From positions 19,732 to 83,731 of the forward strand of contig NZ_LUJK01000009.1 of the NCBI RefSeq assembly GCF_001601825.1: a stretch of 64,000 nucleotides of DNA, in the 5' to 3' direction. A program made the translations under genes and the position numbers. The notes beneath the pieces are model-generated. The model was not told where the DNA came from, did no database searches, and saw nothing but the letters and a program-made list of their open reading frames with translations. The DNA comes from Limnobacter sp. CACIAM 66H1 (lineage in GTDB: Bacteria > Pseudomonadota > Gammaproteobacteria > Burkholderiales > Burkholderiaceae_B). Shown here one piece after another: positions 27,561 to 36,382 of the stretch (the stretch's first letter is position 1; each line of letters starts with the position of its first letter).

Positions 27561-28706
27561 TTACACTTCGATTTCTGCGTCGCCCACCGCGGCGCACACG
27601 CAAATCTGAATCACCTGGCCGGTTTCATTGATCAGTGCATTGGTCCGCAAATCGCGCACGCAGCCGCTGGCCAGTTTCACATCGCAACCGTGGCAAATCC
27701 CCATTCGGCAACCGTGTTCCGGATTCAAGCCCGAATCTTCGGCCAGGCGAAGCAGGTTGGTTTCACCGTCTGAGTTGGCGCTCACTTTGCTGTTCAAAAA
27801 CTTCACCACGCCGGTTTTCACCTCGGTGGGAACGCCAGCCAGTTGAGCGCGGAACCGCTCCGTGTGCACCTGTCGGCGAAGCCCTTCGGCTTCATACAGT
27901 TGCTCGATTGAATCGAGCATGGCTTGCGGGCCGCAGGCATACACATCACGTTTTCGCCAGTCGGGGCACAGTTGCTCCAGTTGCTCTTTGGAAAAGTGGG
28001 GGCGTTTGCCGGTTATGTCTTCAGGCTTCTGGCCAGGTTCCCGGGTGTGCACCAGGTTCAGTTTGTACAGCTTTTGCTTGTCCGCAATTCCTTTCAGTTC
28101 ACGCCCAAAAATCACATCGTAAGTGTGGGGCGCGTAGTGAATGTGCACGGTGTTGGGCATTCGCTCTTGCAGCACCAGGCTTCTCAACATGCTCATGATC
28201 GGTGTAATGCCGCTGCCCGCAGTAATAAACAGGGGCAGCACAGGCTGTGCGTCGGGCAGGTAAAAGTCGCCTTGTGGCACACCAATCGGCACGTAATCGC
28301 CCACTTTCAGCTTGCGCACCAGGTGGTGCGACATGCGGCCATTGTCGATGGCTTTCACCGTGATGGTGAAGCAGCCATCATTGCGTTCCGGGGCTGAACT
28401 GATTGAATAGGTGCGCGTGAAATGTTGCCCGCCAATGGGCACGCCAATGCGCAAGTGCTGACCAGGGCGGTGGCTTCGCCAGTTCAGGCCAGGGCGCAAG
28501 GTGATAGTGCGCGAGTCCGATGTTTCATCCCACACCGCTTCAACCCGCGCTTGCAGGGCATGAGTACTCCACAGCGGGTTGACCAGTTCGATGTAGTGGG
28601 AGGTTCGAAGGGGAAATGCAAAGGCATCGGAGACTTTCGTCACGAGGCCAGCTACACGTTTGATCAATGAGTTGTTGAACTGCGCGGATCCTGCCTCAGA
28701 CTGCAT
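27561..28706 (-). CDS. Ferredoxin reductase with C-terminal [2Fe-2S] domain
   Basis: 381 residues from ATG 28706, which has GAGGAGA upstream. Domains: FAD-binding (RTYSISSAPE), NAD(P)-binding (ITAGSGITPIMSMLR and YACGPQAMLD), and a plant-type [2Fe-2S] ferredoxin domain with CRMGICHGC and a fourth Cys in the final CVCAA. It passes electrons from NAD(P)H to a partner oxygenase, here inferred to be the neighbouring desaturase. An imperfect GTGTG/CACAT inverted element at 28738-28755 might be a regulator site but is weak. Confidence 0.93.
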   Translation of the reverse strand: MQSEAGSAQFNNSLIKRVAGLVTKVSDAFAFPLRTSHYIELVNPLWSTHALQARVEAVWDETSDSRTITLRPGLNWRSHRPGQHLRIGVPIGGQHFTRTYSISSAPERNDGCFTITVKAIDNGRMSHHLVRKLKVGDYVPIGVPQGDFYLPDAQPVLPLFITAGSGITPIMSMLRSLVLQERMPNTVHIHYAPHTYDVIFGRELKGIADKQKLYKLNLVHTREPGQKPEDITGKRPHFSKEQLEQLCPDWRKRDVYACGPQAMLDSIEQLYEAEGLRRQVHTERFRAQLAGVPTEVKTGVVKFLNSKVSANSDGETNLLRLAEDSGLNPEHGCRMGICHGCDVKLASGCVRDLRTNALINETGQVIQICVCAAVGDAEIEV

Positions 28707-28832
28707 TGTGTCTCCTCGTTTTTGTATTGTAAAACGAGTGTGCACTGAAACACATTTGAAGTCATTCCGCACTGCACCAGCGGTCGGTGATTTACTGACA
28801 GCGCCTAAAGACGGGCGCTGACTTGCATCGGC

Positions 28833-30002
28833 TTAACGGTTCCTTCCGTAGGCGTCGTGGGAGGAAACCCATTCATCCGCCAGAATGGCGGACAGCAAAG
28901 ACAAATCTCCGGCCAGTACCGTGGCGCCCACAATCTCAGCCAGTTTGCGAGCTTTGCCAGCCCCCTCGCAGCCCAGCATTTTCAGGCACTCGGCCTGCGT
29001 GGCCAGGCCCGTTCCACCGCCTTTGGTGGCGCAGATCACCGAGGGCAATGTGACAGAGAAGTACAAATCCCCATCGGCTGTAATGTCCATGAACACCATG
29101 CCTGTGTGGCTTTCCACTACATTGGCTTCATCTTGCCCTGTGGCAATAAACAGGGCGGCAATGCCATTGGCCGAGTGGGGGCCACTGTAGGCACTGCCTG
29201 CCAGCTGCGCGCCTATGGCACTACGTTGGCGTTGCTTGAAAATTGTTTCCGGCGTGGTGCGGGCAAGCCGTTGCAGTACCTCGCGCTTGATGGTGGCTTC
29301 CGCAATCACACGCTTGCCCCGGCTGTGCAGCAGGTTCATGTGCGAATGTTTTTTGTCGGTTTCTATGGCACCACTCAATGCGAAATAGCTGATGGCCTCC
29401 GGGCTGTTTTTCAGCACCCATTGGCAGGCTGCGTGCGTGGCTTTGCCGCACATGTTCTGGCCGGCTGCATCACCTGTGGTGTAGTTAAAGCGCGTGTACA
29501 CCATGCGCGCCACTTGCCAGGTTTGAATGTGCTCCAGTTTGCCAAAGCTGGTGGTTTTTTCTGCTTCGGCTTTGACCGTGGCCAGGTTTTCATTGATCCA
29601 TTGCAAAAACCTTTTGGCCGCGCGGGCATCCTCGAATTCAAAAAGTGGTGCACGTTGCATGTATTCCTCGGCCACCGTCACCTTTACGCCGCCCGATTCG
29701 CTCACCATTCGCATGCCCCGGCTATAACTGGCCACCAGTGTGCCTTCGGTCGTGGCCAGTGGCACGTAAAACCAGCCTTGGGCATGTTCACCATGAATCA
29801 ACACTGGTCCTGCCACACCCACCGGCATTTGCACCACACCAATGAAGTTCTCAGTGTTGCTTTTCAAACTTTCAGGGGGCAGGGAATAGGTGCCAGTGTG
29901 GTGCAAGCTAGCTCCGGTTTGTTGTGTTAAAAATTCGCGGCGCGCTTTGGCAGCATCTTCCGAATAGTTGTCGTCAAAACGTGGAATGGGTGTGCGGGTC
30001 AT
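28833..30002 (-). CDS. Hydroxymethylglutaryl-CoA reductase
   Basis: 389 residues with the complete HMG-CoA reductase catalytic set: E86 (ATTEGTLVAS), K217 (ETDKKHS), D291 (GQDEANV) and H382 (SSHDAYGRNR), plus ENFIGVVQMPVGVAGP and DAAGQNMCGKAT. The class I-like motifs suggest NADPH use and a catalytic domain without membrane anchor. The enzyme makes mevalonate from HMG-CoA or runs the reverse way. Most proteobacteria use the MEP pathway, so its presence is unusual; no other mevalonate genes are nearby. It lies 20 bp downstream of a coiled-coil gene. Confidence 0.93.
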   Translation of the reverse strand: MTRTPIPRFDDNYSEDAAKARREFLTQQTGASLHHTGTYSLPPESLKSNTENFIGVVQMPVGVAGPVLIHGEHAQGWFYVPLATTEGTLVASYSRGMRMVSESGGVKVTVAEEYMQRAPLFEFEDARAAKRFLQWINENLATVKAEAEKTTSFGKLEHIQTWQVARMVYTRFNYTTGDAAGQNMCGKATHAACQWVLKNSPEAISYFALSGAIETDKKHSHMNLLHSRGKRVIAEATIKREVLQRLARTTPETIFKQRQRSAIGAQLAGSAYSGPHSANGIAALFIATGQDEANVVESHTGMVFMDITADGDLYFSVTLPSVICATKGGGTGLATQAECLKMLGCEGAGKARKLAEIVGATVLAGDLSLLSAILADEWVSSHDAYGRNR

Positions 30003-30022
30003 CAGCGGGCTCGTCTTTCTGT

Positions 30023-30439
30023 TTATTTGCGCTTGGGTTTGGTGCCACGGGTGACCGCAGCAATCGACTCTTCGTAGCCGCTCACCAGCTTGCCAATGTT
30101 TTCCAGCTTGGCCTTCAGCACATTGAGTTCCATTTGGGTGCGGTCCAGTTGCATGGTCAGGTGGGCGTTGTCTTTCTCCAGCCCGACCATGGTTTTGTGC
30201 AGCTCGCGGTTTTCCTGCTCCAGTTCTTTGTTGGCTTGATACATTTTCAACAAGTTGGCTTGCAAGCCTTTGACCTTGTCCTGAACACCATCTACTGTTT
30301 GCTTGATACCGGTTTCAAATTGATTCACCTGGTCAACCACTGCGTTGATCAAGTGTCCTGCAGGCAGGCTGGATGCCCTTTTCTGTGCCGCGCTTTTCAG
30401 TTTGCGCAATGCGTTACCACCTTTCTCTGCCACGCCCAT
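30023..30439 (-). CDS. Coiled-coil hypothetical protein upstream of HMG-CoA reductase
   Basis: 138 residues from the ATG at 30439 with CAGGAGA before it. The sequence from about residue 40 to 115 is a regular charged helix (MYQANKELEQENRELHKTMV) predicted as coiled coil, ending in a basic tail KPKRK. The N-terminus is basic and Ala-rich. No known family recognised. It is 20 bp upstream of the HMG-CoA reductase gene and probably in its operon, perhaps a structural or granule-associated protein, but this is a guess. Confidence 0.75.
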   Translation of the reverse strand: MGVAEKGGNALRKLKSAAQKRASSLPAGHLINAVVDQVNQFETGIKQTVDGVQDKVKGLQANLLKMYQANKELEQENRELHKTMVGLEKDNAHLTMQLDRTQMELNVLKAKLENIGKLVSGYEESIAAVTRGTKPKRK

Positions 30440-30602
30440 GCTTGTCTCCTGATTGTTGTTTTTGGAATTACAAGCAAAGAGTAGCAAGTTTCCAAACGCC
30501 AGTGGCGCTTAATCTAAAGATTCTCCGCCATTCAGCGTATTGCAGCTGGGTTGATAAGGTCCTCTAAACCGCGTGTCAATCTGAATTCCAGATTGCTGAT
30601 TA

Positions 30603-30639
30603 ATCAATCGTTTGATATATTTTTAAATCAATCGATTGA
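30603..30639. promoter_or_regulatory. Twin TCAATCG palindromes, TetR operator of the efflux operon
   Basis: A perfect palindrome TCAATCGATTGA (30628-30639) and a near copy ATCAATCGTTTGAT (30603-30616) lie 20-57 bp before the TetR gene of the RND operon. Two half-overlapping sites of this type are typical for TetR autoregulation. Confidence 0.65.
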
Positions 30640-30659
30640 ATTAATTCTGGATTTTTCCC

Positions 30660-31307
30660 ATGCTTCAAGACAAGCAGCAGTCCGCACGGCAAAAGCTGGT
30701 GCAGGCCGCACTGATCACCTTCGCTGAAAAAGGCTATGAGGGCGCTTCTACGCGCGAAATCGCCGACAAGGCGGGTGCCAATATATCCTCTATTCGCTAT
30801 TACTTCGGCGACAAGGCTGGTCTTTACAGGGCCGCTTATACCGAGCCCCTGTGCGGCACGCCGTTTGAGCAGGGCATTCCTGATTTGAACAGCACCGATG
30901 TGGACAAGGCGCTGAAGCAATTGTTCCGGGATTTTCTGGAGCCTTTGAAGCACGGTGAAACATTTCGTTTGGTGATGAAATTGCACTTTCGCGAAATGAT
31001 TGAACCCACCGGTGCCTGGGAACATGAAATAGACGCGGAAATCAAGCCACAGCACATGGCCTTGGTCAACATGCTGACCGCCTATTTTGGTTTGACCAAA
31101 CCCGACCTGGACATTCAACGCCTGGCCTTCGCCATGATGGGCATGGCGGTTAATTTTTATGTGGCTCAAGATGTGGTCGATGTGATTTGCCCCAAATTGA
31201 TGGGCAACGCCAAAGCCATTGATACCTTGAGTGATCGCTTGGCCGGTTATGCCAAGGCCATGCTGGAAAGTGAAAGCAAACGACGCAAACAGGATTGCAG
31301 CAAATGA
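30660..31307 (+). CDS. TetR regulator of the RND efflux operon
   Basis: 215 residues. HTH region: KLVQAALITFAEKGYEGAST, then REIADKAGANISSIRYYFGDKAGLY. The C-terminal half (LKHGETFRLVMKLHFREMIEPTGAW) resembles the DUF1956/CecR-type ligand domain, found in TetR regulators of efflux pumps. No good ribosome binding site precedes the ATG, so expression may be low. The stop overlaps the adaptor start (ATGA), making it the first gene of the operon and under its own operator. Confidence 0.92.
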   Translation: MLQDKQQSARQKLVQAALITFAEKGYEGASTREIADKAGANISSIRYYFGDKAGLYRAAYTEPLCGTPFEQGIPDLNSTDVDKALKQLFRDFLEPLKHGETFRLVMKLHFREMIEPTGAWEHEIDAEIKPQHMALVNMLTAYFGLTKPDLDIQRLAFAMMGMAVNFYVAQDVVDVICPKLMGNAKAIDTLSDRLAGYAKAMLESESKRRKQDCSK

Positions 31308-32416
31308 ACATTTCAATGGTTTTAAGCAAATACCCCGTCGCCATGCTCGCGGCAACCTTGCTGCTGGGAGCTTGTTCACCCAGCGCCGAGCAAGCCGAGC
31401 CTGAAGTGGCAGGCGACACACAAGCGCCCGGCAAAGCCAGTTTGTCGGTTCAGTTGGCTGTGATTGAACAGAAAACGATTCCGCTGAAACTGTCGGTGAA
31501 TGGCAGCGTGGCGGCCTGGCAAGAGGCCGTGATCGGTTCCCAGTTGAACGGTGTACGCATTGATGCCTTGCGGGCTGAAGTGGGCGATGTGGTCAAGAAA
31601 GGTCAAACGCTGGCCGTATTCGATCAACAAACGGTGAATGCCGATTTGGCACAGGCCAAAGCGGGAGTGGCCGAGGCGCAAGCCCTGTTTGAACAAGCCA
31701 GGTTGAATGCCGACATGATTCGCAACATCACCGACCAAGGGGCGGTCAGTGCACAGGAGCGCAATCAGGTCATCGCCGCAGAGAAGTCTGCACAGGCCCG
31801 TTTGTTGTCAGCCAAGGCGCTTCAAACCCAACAGGAAATTCGTTTGCGCAACACCACGGTCACTGCCCTGGACGATGGCGTGATCAGCGCGCGCACGGCC
31901 ACCTTGGGTTCAGTGCCAGCCCCGGGGCAAGAGCTGTTTCGCTTGGTGCGTCAGCAGCGCCTGGAGTGGCAGGCGGAGGTCACGGATTCTGAGTTGACTC
32001 GCATCAAGGAGGGCATGGCAGTGCAGGTGCTCCATGAAGCAGAGCCCATCAAGGGGATTGTTCGTACCATCAGCCCGGTCATCAATTCACAATCAAGAAA
32101 TGGCATGGTGTATGTCGATTTGCCCGGAGCGTATTCCAAGGGCTTGAAGCCTGGCATGTACTTGCGCGGTGAGTTTGATTTGGGTGAACAAACGGCCACG
32201 GTGATTCCGCAAACCGCGGTGATTGAACGTGACGGGTTTACCTACGCCTTTACGCTGGATGAAAAAACCAGTCAGGTTCAACGCGTGAAGCTGGAGGTGA
32301 ACCGGGCCCAGGGCGAATTCATTGAAGTGCTCAATGGTTTGAAGCCTGGTGACAAGGTGGTGAGAAGCGGTGTGGCCTTCCTGGCCCATGGTGATTTCGT
32401 GAAGGTGGTTCAGTGA
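31304..32416 (+). CDS. RND efflux periplasmic adaptor lipoprotein
   Basis: About 370 residues starting in the ATGA overlap. Lipoprotein signal MLAATLLLGACS, a biotinyl-lipoyl-like region around VIGSQLNGVRIDALRAEVGDVVKKGQ, an alpha-hairpin (QAKAGVAEAQALFEQARLNADMI to QQEIRLRN), and a beta-barrel domain. It bridges the inner-membrane pump to an outer-membrane channel, whose gene is not in the operon. It ends in a GTGA overlap with the pump gene. Confidence 0.94.
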   Translation: MNISMVLSKYPVAMLAATLLLGACSPSAEQAEPEVAGDTQAPGKASLSVQLAVIEQKTIPLKLSVNGSVAAWQEAVIGSQLNGVRIDALRAEVGDVVKKGQTLAVFDQQTVNADLAQAKAGVAEAQALFEQARLNADMIRNITDQGAVSAQERNQVIAAEKSAQARLLSAKALQTQQEIRLRNTTVTALDDGVISARTATLGSVPAPGQELFRLVRQQRLEWQAEVTDSELTRIKEGMAVQVLHEAEPIKGIVRTISPVINSQSRNGMVYVDLPGAYSKGLKPGMYLRGEFDLGEQTATVIPQTAVIERDGFTYAFTLDEKTSQVQRVKLEVNRAQGEFIEVLNGLKPGDKVVRSGVAFLAHGDFVKVVQ

Positions 32417-35400
32417 ACGTCTCAACCTGGTCAATCAAGAACCCGATTCCTGCGGTGATGCTGTTTTTCCTGCTCACGGTGGCAGGGCTCTTCAGCTTTT
32501 CAAGCATGAAGATCCAGCAGTTTCCGGACATCGAGTTGCCCACGGTGCTGGTGACTGCCAGCCTGCCGGGTGCATCGCCTGCGCAGCTTGAAAATGATGT
32601 AGCGCGCAAAATTGAAAACTCGCTGGCCACACTGCAACAACTCAAACACATCTACACCAAGATTCAGGACGGCATCGTTAGTATCACCGTTGAATTCAAC
32701 CTGGAAAAAGACACCCAGGAAGCGGTGGACGATGTGCGTTCTGCGGTGTCCCGTGTGCGTGCAGACTTGCCCACTGATCTGCGCGACCCGGTGATCAACA
32801 AACTGGAGCTGAGCGGTGCCCCGGTGCTGGCTTACACCATTGCATCCACAGCTTTTGATGAAGAAGGTTTGTCCTGGTATGTGGACGACACCATCACCAA
32901 AACCCTGTTGAACGTGAAAGGTGTGGGCGCTGTAAACCGGGTGGGCGGTGTAACACGCCAGGTGGTGGTTGAATTAGACCCGTTGAAGATGCAGGCCCTG
33001 GGTGTGAGTGCGCTGGACGTGTCGCGCCAGTTGCGCAACACCCAGCTGGAGGCCGCGGGTGGTCGCGCAGACTTGGGCGTTGGCGAGCAACCATTGCGTA
33101 CCATCGCCACCGTGGAGAATGCCAATCAGTTAAAGGAAATCTCCATCTCCTTGAGCAATGGTCGCCGGGTCAAGCTGACTGAAATTGCCACGATCAAAGA
33201 CACGATTGCAGACCGGCGTTCGGCGGCTTTACTGAATGGTCAGGACGTGGTGGGTTTTGAGATCACGCGAAGCAAGGGTGCCAGTGAAGTGGAAGTGGGG
33301 CAGGGGGTGGCCAAGGCGCTGGCTGATCTGCAGGCTCAGCGGCCCGACCTCACCATTGTGGAGGCGTTCAACTTCGTGGAGCCTGTGAAAGAGGATTTCG
33401 ACAGCTCCATGAAAATGCTCTACGAGGGAGCATTTCTGGCCGTGGTGGTGGTGTGGTTTTTCCTGCGCGACTGGCGCGCCACCTTTGTGTCTGCAGTGGC
33501 TTTGCCCTTGTCGATCATTCCGGCTTTTGCCGGCATGTATTACCTGGGCTTCAGTCTGAATGTGGTGTCACTTCTGGCCATGTCGCTGGTGGTGGGTATA
33601 TTGGTGGACGATGCCATCGTGGAGGTTGAAAACATCGTTCGACACTCCAGAATGGGCAAGAACCCGATTGATGCTGCACGCGAAGCCGCCGATGAAATCG
33701 GTCTGGCAGTGATTGCCACCACATTTACCTTGATTGCCGTGTTCCTGCCCACCGCATTCATGAGCGGCGTGGCTGGCAAGTTTTTCGTTCAATTTGGCTG
33801 GACAGCCTCACTGGCTGTGTTCGCCTCACTGGTGGTGGCGCGCATGCTGACGCCCATGATGGCAGCTTACATGCTCAAGCCAGCGGGTCACGAAAGCGAG
33901 AAAAACGAGCCCGGGAAAATGATGGTCCGCTACCTGGACTGGGTACGCTGGGCGCTGGCTCACAGGTGGATTACCTGTATTGCGGCGGGTGCTTTTTTCG
34001 TGGGCTCCATCATGTTGATCCCACTGTTGCCCACCGGTTTTATTCCGCCCGATGATCTGTCACAAACCCAGGTTTATCTGGAACTGCAACCGGGCAGCAC
34101 GTACGAGCAAACTCGTGAGGCTGCGGAAAAAGCCCGTGAGCTGGTCAGTGAAGTGGAATACGTTCGCAGTGTGTACACCACCATTGGCGGTGGTTCTGCG
34201 GGAACGGATCCATTCATGATGAGCGGTCAGGCCGAGGTGCGCAAAGCCACGCTCACGGTGCTGCTCGATCCGCGCGGTGAACGCGCCGTACGCAAGCAAG
34301 TGACCGAAACACAAATGCGTGAGGCGCTCAGCAACCTGCCCGGTGTGCGTTACAAAGTGGGGCTGGGTGCGTCTGGCGAGAAGTATGTGTTGGTGCTGTC
34401 AGGCGATGATGGTGACGCGTTGTCCAAGGCCGCCGCGGAAGTGGAGCGTGATCTTCGCACCATTCCCGGTTTGGGCTCCATTGCATCCAGTGCAGCTTTG
34501 GTTCGTCCCGAAGTCTGGATCAAGCCCGATTTTGCCAAGGCGGCCGATTTGGGCGTCAGCACCGCAGCCATGGGCGAAACCCTGCGTGTCGCCACGGTCG
34601 GTGATTATGACGCGGCCTTGCCCAAACTGAATTTGTCTCAACGCCAGGTGCCGATCGTGGTTCGTCTGGACGAGGCAGCGCGTGCCGACCTCAGCGTGCT
34701 TGAGCGCCTTGCAGTGCCTCCAGCAAGCCAGGAGTGCCCCAGTGTGCCTTTGAACCAGGTCGCCACTTTGGGCATCAACGCGGGCCCCTCGGTGATTGAT
34801 CGTTACGATCGTGCCCGCAACGTGAACTTTGAAATTGAATTGCAGGGTCAACCGTTGGGTGATGTGGCTGCAGCGGTTCAGCAACTGCCCAGCATCAAAA
34901 AACCTGCCACCTGGTGTGGCTCAACGCAATATCGGTGATGCCGAGGTGATGGAAGAACTGTTCGCCAGTTTCGGTTTGGCCATGCTCACAGGTGTGTTGT
35001 GCATTTTTGTGGTGCTGGTGTTGTTGTTCAAGGATTTCCTGCAACCAGTCACCATTCTGGCCGCACTTCCGCTGAGTTTGGGGGGGGCATTCGTGGGTCT
35101 GTTGATTGCGGGTAAAAGCTTCTCCATGCCCTCACTGATCGGCTTGATCATGTTGATGGGCATTGCCACCAAGAATTCGATTCTGTTGGTGGAGTACGCC
35201 ATCATGGCGCGCAATGACAAAGGCATGAGCAGGCTGGATGCGGTGGTGGACGCCTGTCACAAGCGCGCCCGCCCCATCATCATGACTACGATTGCCATGG
35301 CGGCGGGCATGTTACCCATCGCCATTGGCACTGGCGATGCAGACACCAGCTTTCGCAGTCCAATGGCGATTGCGGTCATCGGTGGTTTGATGACATCCAC

Positions 35401-35524
35401 TTTCTTGAGCCTCTTGGTTATTCCCGTGGTGTATACCTTGATGGATGACTTTGAGCATGGCATGAAAAGTTTGTATCAAAAAATGGGTTCAACATTCAAG
35501 CAGTCTGGAGCACGCAACACATGA
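32413..35524 (+). pseudogene. RND efflux pump, frameshifted at an A6 run
   Basis: A GTG start overlaps the adaptor stop. The product is a ~1036-residue AcrB-like hydrophobe/amphiphile exporter: MKIQQFPDIELPTVLVTASLPGASP at the N-terminus, central VVGILVDDAIVEVENIVRH with the proton-relay aspartates, and the second half ending in GIATKNSILLVEYAI. After residue ~828 the frame is lost: A6 at 34897-34902 must be A5 to read SIKNLPPGVAQRNIGDAEVMEELFASFG. As read, the pump lacks its last seven helices. The identical type of error in three other genes argues for sequencing artefact. Confidence 0.92.
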
Positions 35525-36300
35525 AAGCAGCCGCAAAGAAATTCAAGACCATTGAAGTGGATGGCAAGCAACGTTATTACGAACCGGCGCCGAAGGGAAT
35601 CAGCGCCGCCAATTTCAAAAAAGTAGTGGAAAGCCGAAGGTCGGTTCGCAAGTTCACTGACAAACCCATTCCCAAAGAGGTGTTAGACGAATGCCTGGAC
35701 ATGGCTTTGTTGGCCCCGTGTTCGTCAGGCTTGCAGCCGTGGGAGTTTTACGTTGTCAAAACGCCAGCGAAAAAAGCCAAGCTGGTGACCGCCTGTCTGG
35801 GCCAGTTGGCTGCAAAAACCGCGCAGGAATTGATTGTGTGCGTGGCGCGCGTAGACCGTGTCAGCGACTTTTCCAAGAAAATGATCAAAGACTGGCCCAT
35901 GCCGGAAGTGCCCACACTGGTGCGCCGTTATTACCAGTTAATTCCTTACAATTATTCACCCGGCCCTTTGAACAGTTTTGCCATGGTGAAAAAAGCAGCA
36001 TCCAATGTGGGTGGTTTGATTGCACCTTTGCCACGCGGCCCCTACACCCGCAGCGAGGTGGAATTGTGGGCGGCAAAAAGCGCGGCACTGGCTTGTGAAA
36101 ACCTGGTGCTGGCATTTCGTGCGCACGGTTTTGATACCTGCATGATGGAAGGTTACGATGAAGCCCGTGTTCGCAAATTGTTGAAGCTCAGCGACGACGC
36201 GTTCCCCATCATGGTGATTGGCGCTGGCGAGCGCGCTGACGACGGCGTTTTCTGGCCTCAAATCCGATTTGAGCGGGAATTGTTCGTACACGAAGTGTAA
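35521..36300 (+). CDS. Nitroreductase-family oxidoreductase in efflux operon
   Basis: 259 residues beginning at an ATGA overlap with the pump gene. FMN-binding elements ESRRSVRKFTDKPIPKEV and LAPCSSGLQPWEFYVVKT, and the later ALACENLVLAFRAHGFDTCMMEG, are those of the nitroreductase family, which reduces nitro groups, quinones or enones with NAD(P)H. Its translational coupling to an RND pump suggests a combined detoxify-and-expel response to the compound sensed by the TetR protein. Substrate unknown. Confidence 0.92.
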   Translation: MKAAAKKFKTIEVDGKQRYYEPAPKGISAANFKKVVESRRSVRKFTDKPIPKEVLDECLDMALLAPCSSGLQPWEFYVVKTPAKKAKLVTACLGQLAAKTAQELIVCVARVDRVSDFSKKMIKDWPMPEVPTLVRRYYQLIPYNYSPGPLNSFAMVKKAASNVGGLIAPLPRGPYTRSEVELWAAKSAALACENLVLAFRAHGFDTCMMEGYDEARVRKLLKLSDDAFPIMVIGAGERADDGVFWPQIRFERELFVHEV

Positions 36301-36382
36301 TTGTTCTGCTGCGGTAAGCCCTTAATCCCGGTTTGCATCTGTCAAGGCCCGCCCCTCGGGCAGCAACACGCAGGCTTCGGGT

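Noticed and set aside
28738..28755. FadR/DesT-like operator before the ferredoxin reductase
   Set aside because: The GTGTG and CACAT arms are short and imperfect; no nearby regulator supports it.
28857..29930. Plus-strand frame of 357 codons over HMG-CoA reductase
   Set aside because: Shadow created by codon bias of the reductase, which has all catalytic residues on the minus strand.
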